Below are positions 1-10,087 of a stretch of DNA of 64,000 bases, in pieces. How positions within the stretch are numbered: the stretch's first letter is position 1; every line of letters starts with the position of its first letter. Made by a program: the position numbers and the translations under genes. The stretch comes from Blastococcus haudaquaticus (GTDB lineage Bacteria > Actinomycetota > Actinomycetes > Mycobacteriales > Geodermatophilaceae): the NCBI RefSeq assembly GCF_900230285.1, contig NZ_OCNK01000005.1, positions 124,001-188,000 on the forward strand. The letters run 5' to 3'. The notes below the pieces were generated by a model. The model was not told the origin of the DNA, did not search any database, and saw only the letters and a program-made list of their open reading frames with translations.

Positions 1-1631
<1,631 letters not shown>

Positions 1632-2657
1632 TCAGCCGAAGAAGACCTCTGCTTCCGCGTACCGCTCGGCAGGCACCAGCTTGAGCTGCGCCGTCGCGGC
1701 GCTCAGCGGCACGCGCACGATGTCGGTCCCCCGCAGCGCGACCATCACCCCCGACTGTCCGTCGTGGACGGCGTCGACGGCGGCGAGGCCGAACCGCGTC
1801 GCGAGCACCCGGTCGAACGGCGAGGGAGTGCCGCCGCGCTGGATGTGCCCGAGGACGACGGCCCGCGCCTCGCGCCCGGTGCGCTCCTCGATCAGCGACG
1901 CCAGGGCCTGACCGATGCCGCCGAGCCGCACGTGCCCGAACGCGTCCTTCTCGCCGGTGGAGGTGCTCAGGTCGCCGTCCTTGGGCTTCGCGCCCTCGGA
2001 GACGACGACGATCGGCGAGTAGCCCGACTCGAACCGGTGCCGGCAGTGGGCGACGACGCCGTCGACGTCGAACGGCTTCTCGGGGATGAGGATGACGTTC
2101 GCGCCTCCGGCCATGCCGGCGTGCAGCGCGATCCAGCCGGCGTGCCGGCCCATGACCTCGACGACGAGCGTGCGGTGGTGGCTGTCGCCGGTGGTGTGCA
2201 GCCGGTCGATCGCCTCCATCGCGACGCCCACCGCGGTGTCGAAGCCGAACGTGTAGTCGGTGGAGTCCAGGTCGTTGTCGATCGTCTTGGGCACCCCCAC
2301 CACCCGCACGCCCTGCTCGGCCAGCCGGGTGGCGACCCCGAGGGTGTCCTCACCGCCGATCGGCACGAGCGCCTCGATGCCCAGCCGCTCCAGGGTCTCC
2401 AGCACCCGCTCGGGTCCACCGTCGGCCGCGTAGGGGTTGGTCCGCGACGTGCCGAGGACGGTGCCTCCCCGCGGCAGGATCCCGCGCACCGCGGCGAGGT
2501 CCATGCGCACCGTGTCGCCCTCGAGCACTCCCCGCCAGCCGTCGCGGAACCCGACGATCTCGTCGCCGTGCTCGGCGATGCCCTTGCGGACCACCGCCCG
2601 GATCACGGCGTTGAGCCCGGGGCAGTCACCGCCGCCGGTCAGGATGCCGATCCGCAT
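1632..2657 (-). CDS. pfp: Phosphofructokinase, predicted diphosphate-dependent (PPi-PFK)
   Basis: This 341-residue protein phosphorylates fructose 6-phosphate to fructose 1,6-bisphosphate. The N-terminal nucleotide loop is LTGGGDCPGLNAV and the catalytic motif is VPKTIDNDL. The phosphoryl-donor site reads GGEDTLG, with aspartate at residue 104 and lysine at 124. In this family Asp104 plus Lys124 marks diphosphate-dependent enzymes (such as that of Amycolatopsis methanolica), whereas ATP enzymes have glycine at 104. The ATG at 2657 has a GGAGG ribosome site 7 nt upstream. It lies 27 nt upstream of aroG, but aroG has its own promoter hexamer. The donor preference is inferred from residues, not measured. 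Confidence 0.88.
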   Translation of the reverse strand: MRIGILTGGGDCPGLNAVIRAVVRKGIAEHGDEIVGFRDGWRGVLEGDTVRMDLAAVRGILPRGGTVLGTSRTNPYAADGGPERVLETLERLGIEALVPIGGEDTLGVATRLAEQGVRVVGVPKTIDNDLDSTDYTFGFDTAVGVAMEAIDRLHTTGDSHHRTLVVEVMGRHAGWIALHAGMAGGANVILIPEKPFDVDGVVAHCRHRFESGYSPIVVVSEGAKPKDGDLSTSTGEKDAFGHVRLGGIGQALASLIEERTGREARAVVLGHIQRGGTPSPFDRVLATRFGLAAVDAVHDGQSGVMVALRGTDIVRVPLSAATAQLKLVPAERYAEAEVFFG

Positions 2658-2742
2658 GCTGTGCCTCCGGGAAGGACTGGGGTTCGCGCGAGGTTGTCGG
2701 CGTCATGATGCCGCAGGTCACAGCCGTAGAGGCAGTCTCCGC

Positions 2743-3621
2743 ATGATCGCTCTTACCGGAGTCACCGGGACCCTCGGCGGGCGGGTGGCCGCCCGGCTCG
2801 CCGCGGCGGGCGCCGGTCCGCTCCGGCTGGTGGTCCGCGACGCCGGGCGCGCCCCGGAACTGCCGCATGCCGAGGTCGTCGAGAACCCCGGCGGTTACGC
2901 CGACGCCGCCGGCTTTCAGGCAGCGCTGGCCGGGGCGGACACGCTGTACCTGGTGTCGGCGGCTGAGGCCGAGGACCGCCTCCAGCAGCACCTCAGCGCC
3001 GTCGAGGCCGCAGCGTCCGCGGGCGTGCAGCGGATCGTCTACACGTCGTTCGTCGGCGCCGATCGCGCCGATCCGACGTTCACCCTGGTGCGGCAGCACG
3101 GCGCCACGGAGGACGCGATCCGCGCCTCAGGCCTGCGGCACACCTTCCTGCGGCACAGCATGTACGCCGACTTCGTGCCGTTCTTCGCCGTCCGCGGGGG
3201 CGACCGCTCGGTGATCGCGGCCCCGGCCGGCGACGGCCGCACCGGCTTCGTCTCCCGCGACGACCTGGCCGACGTCGCCACCGCCGTCCTCCTGCGCACG
3301 GACGACGACCTGGACGGCCAGGCGCTCGAGGTGACCGGTCCCGAGGCACTGACGCTGGCCGAGGCTGCGGACGTGCTCGCCGAGATCACCGGACGGCCTG
3401 CGGAGTACCGACCGCAGACGACGGAAGAGGCCTGGGCGACCCGCCGTCCCTCCGGTCATCCCGACTGGGAGATCGAGGGCTGGGTGACCAGCTACCTGGC
3501 CATCGCCGCGGGCGAGCTGTCACAGGTCACCGACGTCGTCCCCCGGCTGACCGAGCACCCCGCCCGCACCGTGGCCGAGCACCTGCGCGCTCACCCGGAG
3601 GACTGGGCGCACCTGCGCTAG
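2743..3621 (+). CDS. NmrA/QorB-like NAD(P)H-binding short-chain dehydrogenase
   Basis: The protein has 292 residues and starts with an atypical extended SDR Rossmann motif, TGVTGTLGGRVAARL. It lacks the classical YxxxK catalytic pair and matches the NmrA / NAD(P)H:quinone oxidoreductase type 2 (QorB) group in length and layout (VYTSFVGADR, LRHSMYADFVPFF). Such proteins sense or use NAD(P)H and may reduce quinones; the substrate cannot be told from sequence. An upstream in-frame extension exists, but the ATG at 2743 begins exactly at the first beta strand of the Rossmann fold. It is divergent from the phosphofructokinase gene. Confidence 0.8.
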   Translation: MIALTGVTGTLGGRVAARLAAAGAGPLRLVVRDAGRAPELPHAEVVENPGGYADAAGFQAALAGADTLYLVSAAEAEDRLQQHLSAVEAAASAGVQRIVYTSFVGADRADPTFTLVRQHGATEDAIRASGLRHTFLRHSMYADFVPFFAVRGGDRSVIAAPAGDGRTGFVSRDDLADVATAVLLRTDDDLDGQALEVTGPEALTLAEAADVLAEITGRPAEYRPQTTEEAWATRRPSGHPDWEIEGWVTSYLAIAAGELSQVTDVVPRLTEHPARTVAEHLRAHPEDWAHLR

Positions 3622-3652
3622 CTCTGCTCTCCGTCTGATTCCGCGCCTCGCG

Positions 3653-3711
3653 GAAGGACCACGCTGCCCCCCACCGCTCGCAAGCTCGCGGCGGGACCCT
3701 GCAGCGCGGCC
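3653..3711 (+). repeat. Dispersed structured intergenic repeat, copy A
   Basis: This copy starts GAAGGACC and ends GCGGCC. An outer stem pairs CGCTGC (3662-3667) with GCAGCG (3701-3706), enclosing a CCGC..GCGG inner part. It aligns base by base with the copies at 27601 and 46864. It lies in the convergent gap after the NmrA-like gene, 31 nt past the stop. Confidence 0.7.
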
Positions 3712-3753
3712 ATTGATCGATCGTTCCTCGCTGCGATGCTCCCGAGGCTGTCA

Positions 3754-4260
3754 TCAGACGCCGACCACGCCGTCGATGCCCTCGCGGAGCAGGTCGGCGT
3801 GCCCGTTGTGCCGGGCGTACTCCTGGATCACGTGCAGCATCACCAGGCGCAGCGAGTACGCCGTCCCGGAGCGCCGGTCCGTCCCCGTCACGTCCAGCGA
3901 CGGGGCCGCCGCCTCGATCCGGCGGGCGTGGGCGATCTCGGCCTCCCAGGCCGCGAACGCCTCCGTCCGGTCGGCGCCCGTCGCGTCGTAGGCCGCCTGG
4001 AAGTCCCGGTCCGGCGACCACACCAGCGGGACGTCCTCGTCGGCGATCACCCGGCGGAACCACGACCGCTCGACCTCGGCCATGTGCCGCACCAGACCCA
4101 GCAGCGACAGGGCCGACGGTGGCATCGGGCGACGGCGCAGGTCCTCGTCGGACAGCCCCGCGCACTTGAGCGCCAGCGTCGCCCGGTGCCAGTCGAGGTA
4201 GACCCGCAGCGTCTCCCGTTCGCCGCCGGTGAGCGGCGGCTCGATCCGTTCGTCGTCCAC
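3754..4260 (-). CDS. DinB-superfamily protein (DUF664 type)
   Basis: This is a 168-residue four-helix-bundle protein of the DinB/DUF664 family, a large actinobacterial group related to mycothiol-dependent metal-binding enzymes. LGLVRHMAEVERSWFRR and the late MLHVIQEYARHNGHADLLRE supply the three histidines expected of the family metal site. The function within the family is unknown, and thiol-dependent detoxification is only a family-level guess. I chose the GTG at 4260 because the frame upstream reads into low-quality sequence. The gene is convergent with the NmrA-like gene. Confidence 0.8.
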   Translation of the reverse strand: MDDERIEPPLTGGERETLRVYLDWHRATLALKCAGLSDEDLRRRPMPPSALSLLGLVRHMAEVERSWFRRVIADEDVPLVWSPDRDFQAAYDATGADRTEAFAAWEAEIAHARRIEAAAPSLDVTGTDRRSGTAYSLRLVMLHVIQEYARHNGHADLLREGIDGVVGV

Positions 4261-4390
4261 GTCACCATTCTCGCCTGCGGCGATGACGGTCCGGTCACGA
4301 TCGGCCGGTCCTGTTCCGAACCGCCTACGCACTGCCGAGAAACGGATCGACAGCAGTACGTGGCCGCTGCGGACGAGACGAAGGACAGAC

Positions 4391-6541
4391 ATGCGCAGGA
4401 CGTCGATCCCCGATTGGGTGTCCCCCACCGCCTGGGGCATCAGGACCAAGGTGGTCGCACTGGCCGTGACCAGCGTCGCCGTGACCGGCGTGGCGATGGG
4501 CGGGGTGAGCGCCTGGCAGAGCGGCGCCTTCGCCGACGACGCCGAACGGGACGTCAGGCAGCTGGTCGAGCAGACCATCTCCCGGACGGCCGCCGGGGTG
4601 CACGACGTCGTCGCCACGCAGGGGGCCTCCACCTCGGCGAAGGTGGACTCCGACCTCGCCGCGGCGCAGTACGTCCTCCAGCAGGCGGGCGGGTTCGCCA
4701 TCGACGACTCCGGCGAGGACCTCGTCACCTGGGATGCCAAGAACCAGCTGACCAACGAGGTCACCCCGGTCACCCTGCCCCGCGTCCTCGTCGGCGGGGA
4801 GTGGCTGGGCAAGAACAGCGACGTCGCCGTCCCCACCCCGGTGGTGGACACGATCAAGTCCATGGTCGGTGCGACCGTGACGATCTTCCAGAAGACGCCC
4901 GAGGGCAACTTCCTGCGCGTGGCGACCAACGTCCAGGCCGCCTCCGGCGCACGGGCAATCGGCACCTTCATCCCCAAGACCAACCCCGACGGCTCGCCCA
5001 ACGCGGTCAACGCCGCGGTGAGCGGCGGCCAGACCTACCGCGGCAACGCCTTCGTCGTCGACTCGTGGCTGGTGTCGGCCTACGCCCCGCTGCTGGGTCC
5101 GGCGGGCGACGTCGTCGGCGTCCTCTACGTGGGCGTCAAGCAGGAGAACCTGCCCGCCCTCCGGGAGAGCCTCAACGCGACCACCGTCGGGGAGACGGGG
5201 CACATCGAGGTCTACGGGGGCACCGGCGACCGCGCCGGCACCGTCCTGATCAGCCCCGAGGGCGTCCGGGACGGCGAGAACATGCTCGCGGCCACGGACG
5301 CCGAGGGCGCTCCGTACGTGCAGCAGATGGTCGAGACGGCCGTCGGGCTGCAGGCCGGCGAGCAGGCCACCGTCCGGTACCTCGACCCCGACGCCGGCCC
5401 CACCACCGTGCGCCTGACCTACTACGCCCCCTGGGACTGGGTGATCGCCACCGTCGCCCGGGACGCCGACTTCTCCGGCCCGGTGGAGATGATGGACGAG
5501 GGCCGCTCCTCGATGATGACGGCCCTGCTCGTCGCCGGCGTGCTCATCGCCCTGGCCGGCGGCGCGATCGCCTACGTGATCGGCCGCCGCCTGACCGGCC
5601 CGCTGCACCAGCTGCGCGACCGGATGGCCGAGATCGCCGACGGCGAGGGCGACCTCACCCAGCGGATGGACGAGTCCCGGGACGACGAGGTCGGCCAGCT
5701 GTCGGCCGCGTTCAACCGGTTCGTCGACAAGGTCGCCGGCACCGTCCGCGAGATCGGGCGCTGCGCCCAGGAGGTCGCCTCCTCGGCGGCCGGCGTCTCC
5801 TCCGTCGCCGACGGGCTGGCCGGCCGCGCCGCCCGCAACCGCGACCAGGCGCAGAGCGCCCACGCCTCGGCGGCCGAGATCAGCACGAGCGTCTCCTCGG
5901 CCGCCGCCGGCGCGCAGGAGATGGGTGCCTCGATCACCGAGATCGCCCGCAGCGCCGCCGAGGCCGCGGAGGTGGGCCGGCAGGCCGCCGAGCTCGCGGA
6001 GCGGACCGAGGCCACGATCGCCTCCCTGGGCGCCAGCTCGGCCGAGATCGGCGACGTGGTCAAGGTGATCTCCGGTGTGGCCGAGCAGACGAACCTGCTC
6101 GCGCTCAACGCCACGATCGAGGCGGCCCGCGCCGGCGACGCGGGCAAGGGCTTCGCGGTCGTCGCCAACGAGGTCAAGGAGCTGGCGCAGGAGGCGGGCA
6201 AGGCGAGCGAGGAGATCGCGCAGCGGGTGCAGGGGATCCAGTCGGAGACCTCCGCGGCCGTGCGCGCCATCGCCCAGATCGCCGAGGTGGTCCGCACGAT
6301 CAACGACCACCAGACGACGATCGCCAGCGCCGTCGAGGAGCAGACCGCCACGACCGGCGAGCTCACCCGCAGCGTCGCATCGGCGGCCGACGGGGCCGGG
6401 TTCGTCACGACGACCCTGACCGGCGTCAGCCGGGACGCCGACGACAGCGCCGCCGACGTGGAGCGGGCCCGCACCGCGGCCCGTGAGCTGGACGGGCTCT
6501 CCCGCGAGCTCAACCGCCTGCTGGGTGTCTTCACCGTCTAG
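4391..6541 (+). CDS. Methyl-accepting chemotaxis protein with periplasmic Cache-type sensor
   Basis: This 716-residue chemoreceptor has a first membrane helix at about residues 20-42, an extracellular sensor of about 330 residues (Cache 3/Cache 2 fusion-like, with LLGPAGDVVGVLYVGVKQE and LTYYAPWDWVIATVARD), a second helix near 375-397, a HAMP linker, and the cytoplasmic signalling coiled coil. The hairpin tip LLALNATIEAARAG lies near residue 569 and is followed by GKGFAVVANEVKELAQ. The ATG at 4391 has AAGGA just upstream. No che or flagellar genes lie nearby, so it must signal to components encoded elsewhere. Its ligand is unknown. Confidence 0.93.
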   Translation: MRRTSIPDWVSPTAWGIRTKVVALAVTSVAVTGVAMGGVSAWQSGAFADDAERDVRQLVEQTISRTAAGVHDVVATQGASTSAKVDSDLAAAQYVLQQAGGFAIDDSGEDLVTWDAKNQLTNEVTPVTLPRVLVGGEWLGKNSDVAVPTPVVDTIKSMVGATVTIFQKTPEGNFLRVATNVQAASGARAIGTFIPKTNPDGSPNAVNAAVSGGQTYRGNAFVVDSWLVSAYAPLLGPAGDVVGVLYVGVKQENLPALRESLNATTVGETGHIEVYGGTGDRAGTVLISPEGVRDGENMLAATDAEGAPYVQQMVETAVGLQAGEQATVRYLDPDAGPTTVRLTYYAPWDWVIATVARDADFSGPVEMMDEGRSSMMTALLVAGVLIALAGGAIAYVIGRRLTGPLHQLRDRMAEIADGEGDLTQRMDESRDDEVGQLSAAFNRFVDKVAGTVREIGRCAQEVASSAAGVSSVADGLAGRAARNRDQAQSAHASAAEISTSVSSAAAGAQEMGASITEIARSAAEAAEVGRQAAELAERTEATIASLGASSAEIGDVVKVISGVAEQTNLLALNATIEAARAGDAGKGFAVVANEVKELAQEAGKASEEIAQRVQGIQSETSAAVRAIAQIAEVVRTINDHQTTIASAVEEQTATTGELTRSVASAADGAGFVTTTLTGVSRDADDSAADVERARTAARELDGLSRELNRLLGVFTV

Positions 6542-6558
6542 TCGATCACGTGCACGGA

Positions 6559-6591
6559 GAAGGACCTGTCCCGCGCCGGGACAGGTCCTTC
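6559..6591 (+). terminator. Rho-independent terminator of the chemoreceptor gene
   Basis: A perfect 15-bp stem (6559-6573 with 6577-6591) closes a 3-nt loop and runs into TTC, 17 nt after the chemoreceptor stop. Confidence 0.85.
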
Positions 6592-6617
6592 TTCGCGCAA
6601 CCGGCCAGGATGGGGCG

Positions 6618-6758
6618 ATGACCGAGCCCGCCGATCTGCTCGCCGCCACGCGGACTCCGGGGGACGCGGTGTGCGTCCTCCTCGACCTCCCCGCCGGAGC
6701 ACACACCTCGACGGTGGCGTCCTCCACAGCGCTGATGCGGGCGGTCCTGAAGGGCTGA
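6618..6758 (+). CDS. Small hypothetical ORF (46 aa)
   Basis: An ATG-started 46-codon frame (MTEPADLLAATRTPGDAVC...) lies in the gap between the chemoreceptor terminator and the GNAT gene. Its opening resembles an ordinary actinobacterial N-terminus, but I recognise no family. It could be a short gene, a remnant of a longer one, or chance. No clear ribosome site is visible. Confidence 0.25.
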   Translation: MTEPADLLAATRTPGDAVCVLLDLPAGAHTSTVASSTALMRAVLKG

Positions 6759-6780
6759 TCCCCCGCCGGGCGCAGCCGCC

Positions 6781-7365
6781 TCAGCCGGTGGCCATCGCCC
6801 AGACCGTGGGCCCGTCGGCGCCCAGCGGGAACTCGTGGCGGACCGACAGCCCGTGCGCCTCGTAGTAGGGCACGTTCGCCGGGTTCGTGGTGTCCAGGCA
6901 GGCGACCAGACCGGCCGAGCGGGCATCCGCGATCCCCCGGTCGAGCAGCCGGCCGCCGAATCCCCGGCCGCGCGCGCCGGGATGGACGCCGAGCTGGTGC
7001 AGGTACGCGTGCGGTTCGGCCGGGCGCAGGTCCTCCATCCCCTTCATCGTGGCGCCGACCTCCCGGGCCCGGCCGGCGCCCATGAACGCCGTCATGAGGC
7101 CCCCGATCGTCGGCAGCTCGTCGGACCGGGCCGCCGTCCCGCCCTGCTCCGAGGGCCACTGCCACATCGCCACCGCGACGGGTTCCGGGCAACGGACGAC
7201 GTCGACCCGGCCGTCGGCCAGGTAGTGCTCGGCGAACACGCCGAACATCGCGGCACACGCGTGCGGCCGCGCGTCGTCGTCCGGGAAGAACCACACCATG
7301 AGCGGGTCGTGGACGAAGGCGCGGGCGAGGAGGGTGCGCGCCTCGACGGCGCTGATCTCTGCCAC
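6781..7365 (-). CDS. GNAT-family N-acetyltransferase
   Basis: The product is a 194-residue acetyl-CoA-dependent acyltransferase. The C-terminal half holds the acetyl-CoA loop region LHQLGVHPGARGRGFGGRLL (family pattern V-x-P-x-x-R-G-x-G-x-G/A) and a late LDTTNPANVPYYEAHGL, the usual beta5-alpha4 segment. The N-terminal half (FVHDPLMVWFFPDD) is typical of the GNAT subgroup seen across actinobacteria. The substrate is not predictable. The start is GTG at 7365. Confidence 0.85.
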   Translation of the reverse strand: MAEISAVEARTLLARAFVHDPLMVWFFPDDDARPHACAAMFGVFAEHYLADGRVDVVRCPEPVAVAMWQWPSEQGGTAARSDELPTIGGLMTAFMGAGRAREVGATMKGMEDLRPAEPHAYLHQLGVHPGARGRGFGGRLLDRGIADARSAGLVACLDTTNPANVPYYEAHGLSVRHEFPLGADGPTVWAMATG

Positions 7366-7416
7366 GTCTGCAGCGTGGCCCAGCTCCCCCGGCGCGCCAA
7401 GGGTCCCGGTCGCGGT

Positions 7417-7902
7417 TCAGGGCCGGGCGGCCTCCATCGCGTTCCAGCGCTCGAGGTTGTAGCGGGCGTCGACCAGCGCGTCGTGGGTGCCCGCCGGCTT
7501 CGGCGGCAGGGCGGGCTGTCCCCGGTCGTCCCACCGCTGGCGCAGTTCACGGGTGAACCGCGGGATGGGCCGTGGCAGGGCCGGCATCGCGCCCCACAAC
7601 TGGCAGAGCGCCACGTGGTCGTAGGCGCCGAACCACGCCCAGAGCTCGATCTCCTGGCCCGGCCCGGTGAGGAAGGCGAGCAGGTCCTCGCGGATCCGTT
7701 CCCGGCTGCGCCAGGCCTTGTCGGCCGGCGGCGGGAGCTGGTCCAGCACGTTCCGGCGCACCCAGGGGATCGCCCTGTCCGGGTCGAACTGGGTGCTGAC
7801 GGCGTAGAACTCGCGCCCGGTCTCGTCGACGACGCCGATCGAGACCAGGTCGATGGTGGTGCCGTCCTCGATGAACTCGGTGTCGTAGAAGAAGCGCCGC
7901 AC
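7417..7902 (-). CDS. DEDDh 3'-5' exoribonuclease, Rv2179c type
   Basis: This 161-residue RNase-T-fold enzyme closely resembles M. tuberculosis Rv2179c, a structurally characterised 3'-5' exoribonuclease (also annotated polyadenylate-specific exoribonuclease AS). The motifs YDTEFIEDG (DxE), AWFGAYDHVALCQLWG and HDALVDARYN (final H and D) provide the two-metal site. Three GTG codons lie in a row. I chose 7902 because it matches the Rv2179c N-terminus and because TACCGT sits exactly 7 nt before it. As in mycobacteria, the gene lies close to aroG. Confidence 0.9.
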   Translation of the reverse strand: MRRFFYDTEFIEDGTTIDLVSIGVVDETGREFYAVSTQFDPDRAIPWVRRNVLDQLPPPADKAWRSRERIREDLLAFLTGPGQEIELWAWFGAYDHVALCQLWGAMPALPRPIPRFTRELRQRWDDRGQPALPPKPAGTHDALVDARYNLERWNAMEAARP

Positions 7903-7909
7903 GCGCACC

Positions 7910-7915
7910 ACGGTA
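7910..7915 (-). promoter_or_regulatory. -10 hexamer of the DEDDh exoribonuclease gene
   Basis: TACCGT (minus strand) lies 7 nt before the GTG at 7902. It argues against the two upstream GTG codons as starts. Confidence 0.5.
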
Positions 7916-8004
7916 GGTGCCGCTCTGCCTCCGGCCCGACGGCGCGGTCGCTCCGCTCCTCGCCGGGTGGCGCTCGCTGCGATGCTCACTCCCTGTCGGC
8001 GGGC

Positions 8005-8010
8005 TACGTT
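8005..8010 (+). promoter_or_regulatory. -10 hexamer of glpK
   Basis: TACGTT ends 7 nt before the glpK ATG, and there is no ribosome site between them, consistent with a leaderless mRNA. Confidence 0.5.
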
Positions 8011-8017
8011 GCCCCTC

Positions 8018-9487
8018 ATGCCGGTTCTCGCCATCGACGCAGGTACGACCGGGGTGACCGCGCTGGTCGTGGGCGAGGACGGCGACGTCCTGGCCCGCGG
8101 TTACCGCGAGTTCGCGCAGCTCTTCCCGCGCCCGGGCTGGGTGGAGCACGAGCCCGACGACATCTGGACGGCGACGGTCGCCGCGTGCCGCGAGGCACTG
8201 GCGGGGACCGATGCGGAGCCGACGTGCGTCGGTATCACCGACCAGCGGGAGACCGCCGTCGTCTGGGACCGCCGCACCCTGCACTCACCCCGGCCGGCGA
8301 TCGTCTGGCAGGACCGCCGCACCACCGGCATCTGCGACCGGCTGCGCGACGACGAGGAACGTGTCTCCCGGCTGACCGGGCTCCGCCTGGACCCGTACTT
8401 CACCGGCACCAAGTTCGCCTGGCTCGCCGAGCACGAGCCGCGGATGTGGTCCGGCGTCCGCGACGGCAGGCTCGCCCTGGGCACCGTCGACTCCTACGTC
8501 ATCGCCCGGCTCACCGGCGGCGCCGCGCACGTCACCGATCCCAGCAACGCCAGCCGGACGCTGCTCTACGACCTGCAGAAGGGCGCCTGGTCCGACGAGC
8601 TGTGCGACCTGTTCGACGTCCCGCGGAACGCCCTGCCCGAGCTGGTCCCGAACTCCGGCGTCGTGGGCACCACCGATCCGGACGCGTTCCTCGGTCTCTC
8701 CCTCCCCATCGCCGGGATCGCCGGGGACCAGCAGTCCGCCCTCTTCGGTCAGGCCTGCTTCACCCCCGGGATGAGCAAGTGCACCTACGGGACCGGATCG
8801 TTCGTGCTCACCAACACCGGGTCGGAGGTCGTCCGTTCCGACGCCGGGCTGCTGACCACCGTCGCCTGGGATCTCGGCGACGGGCTGGTCTACGCGCTCG
8901 AGGGCGCGATCTTCGTGACCGGCTCTGCGGTCCAGTGGCTGCGCGACGGGCTCGGGATGATCGACTCCGCCAACGAGATCGAGGGGCTCGCCCGCACGGT
9001 GCCCGACTCCGGCGACGTCGTGTTCGTGCCGGCGCTGACCGGCATGGGAGCCCCGCACTGGGATCCGCACGCCCGCGGCGCGATCCTCGGCATCACCCGC
9101 GGCACGACCCGCGCCCACCTGGCCCGGGCCACCCTCGAGGCGATCGCCTTCGAGGTGCGCGACGTCGTCGACGTGATGGTCGACGAGGCCGGGCTGGAGG
9201 TGCCGGAGCTGTCCGCGGACGGCGGCGCGAGCGCCAACGACCTGCTGCTGCAGCTGCAGGCCGACCAGCTCGGCGTGCCGGTCCGCCGCCCCAAGGTCAC
9301 CGAGACGACGGCGCTGGGCGCGGCGTTCCTCGCGGGGCTGGGCACCGGCGTCTGGAGCAGCACCGACGAGCTGGCACAGACCTGGGCGCTGGACCGCCGG
9401 TTCGAGCCCGAGGAGGGACGACGGGACGACGGCCGGCACGAGCGCTGGCGCGCCGCCCTCCCCCGCGCCGGCGGCTGGACGCGCTGA
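8018..9487 (+). CDS. glpK: Glycerol kinase
   Basis: This 489-residue FGGY-family kinase converts glycerol and ATP to sn-glycerol 3-phosphate in the cytoplasm. It shows the N-terminal phosphate loop IDAGTTGVTAL, WVEHEPDDIW, the glycerol-site motif DQRETAVVWDR and WQDRRT, TYGTGSFVLTNTG, and the FGGY signature region FVPALTGMGAPHWDP. The length is close to E. coli GlpK (502). No glpF or glpD is adjacent. A different FGGY sugar kinase cannot be fully excluded, but QRET followed by WQDRRT is glycerol-kinase-like. Confidence 0.88.
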   Translation: MPVLAIDAGTTGVTALVVGEDGDVLARGYREFAQLFPRPGWVEHEPDDIWTATVAACREALAGTDAEPTCVGITDQRETAVVWDRRTLHSPRPAIVWQDRRTTGICDRLRDDEERVSRLTGLRLDPYFTGTKFAWLAEHEPRMWSGVRDGRLALGTVDSYVIARLTGGAAHVTDPSNASRTLLYDLQKGAWSDELCDLFDVPRNALPELVPNSGVVGTTDPDAFLGLSLPIAGIAGDQQSALFGQACFTPGMSKCTYGTGSFVLTNTGSEVVRSDAGLLTTVAWDLGDGLVYALEGAIFVTGSAVQWLRDGLGMIDSANEIEGLARTVPDSGDVVFVPALTGMGAPHWDPHARGAILGITRGTTRAHLARATLEAIAFEVRDVVDVMVDEAGLEVPELSADGGASANDLLLQLQADQLGVPVRRPKVTETTALGAAFLAGLGTGVWSSTDELAQTWALDRRFEPEEGRRDDGRHERWRAALPRAGGWTR

Positions 9488-9498
9488 CCTCGGTCGCC

Positions 9499-9930
9499 TC
9501 AGGGGCAGTTCTCCTCCTCGAACGCGAGGATCCTCTCCTCGGCCGCGGAGGACGCCTCCTGGTTCGGGTCCTCGCCCGTGGTCGCACGGGCGCGGATGCC
9601 GTCGAGCAGGATCGGCACGTCGTCCGCTATCGCGTCCGGCGCTACCTCGATCAGCTCGTCGAAGCTCGGCGACACCTCCGCGAGCAGTTGCTGCTCGGCC
9701 CGCTGGACCTCGTCCGCGGGGGCGTCCTGCGGCAGGTCGGCGAACACAGCCTCGCCCTTGTCGTCGAGCTCGGCGGTCAAGTCGCAGTAGCGGGCGACGT
9801 CGCCGCCCCCCGCCTCGGCAGCGGAGGTCGCTGCGGACGCGGCCACCGAGGGTTCGTCGTCGCCACAGGCGGACAGGGCGAGTGCGACGGTCGCGCCGAT
9901 CGCCAGCGGGGTGAGACGGCTCGGGTTCAT
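9499..9930 (-). CDS. Putative secreted lipoprotein, unknown function
   Basis: This 143-residue protein has a lipoprotein signal peptide: positively charged start, hydrophobic stretch and lipobox LSAC at about residues 19-22, so the mature protein should begin at Cys22 on the outer membrane face. The rest is acidic and largely helical, with CDL near residue 51 and a C-terminal EEENCP; the two non-lipidated cysteines could form a disulfide. I recognise no family. The ATG at 9930 begins the signal peptide. Confidence 0.75.
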   Translation of the reverse strand: MNPSRLTPLAIGATVALALSACGDDEPSVAASAATSAAEAGGGDVARYCDLTAELDDKGEAVFADLPQDAPADEVQRAEQQLLAEVSPSFDELIEVAPDAIADDVPILLDGIRARATTGEDPNQEASSAAEERILAFEEENCP

Positions 9931-10075
9931 GGTGTCCTCCGGGAGTCTGGGTGGGGACTCCGAGCGTGGGCCGCCGGCTCGTAGCAGTCGTCGGCCCCGG
10001 GACCGTTTCCGAGGTCGTTCCCGAGGAGGACGGGCACCGGCCCGCAGGAGGATGTGCCCGGTGCCCGGACGTCGG

Positions 10076-10081
10076 TACGTT
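10076..10081 (+). promoter_or_regulatory. -10 hexamer of the sensor kinase gene
   Basis: TACGTT ends 6 nt before the ATG at 10088. Confidence 0.45.
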
Positions 10082-10087
10082 CCGGCC

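Noticed and set aside
2437-2742. N-terminal extension of the NmrA-like gene
   Set aside because: The extension is low-complexity, overlaps the divergent phosphofructokinase start, and the Rossmann fold begins at the ATG at 2743.
3736-6486. Very long open frame overlapping the chemoreceptor on the same strand
   Set aside because: Its translation is a run of Arg, Gly, Pro and Ala typical of an off-frame reading of GC-rich coding DNA, while the chemoreceptor frame has full domain structure.
7973-7987. Exact 15-bp match CTCGCTGCGATGCTC with 3727-3741 as a second repeat family
   Set aside because: Only two short copies are seen, in GC-rich sequence; this is too little to call a family, although it lies in the same kinds of gaps.
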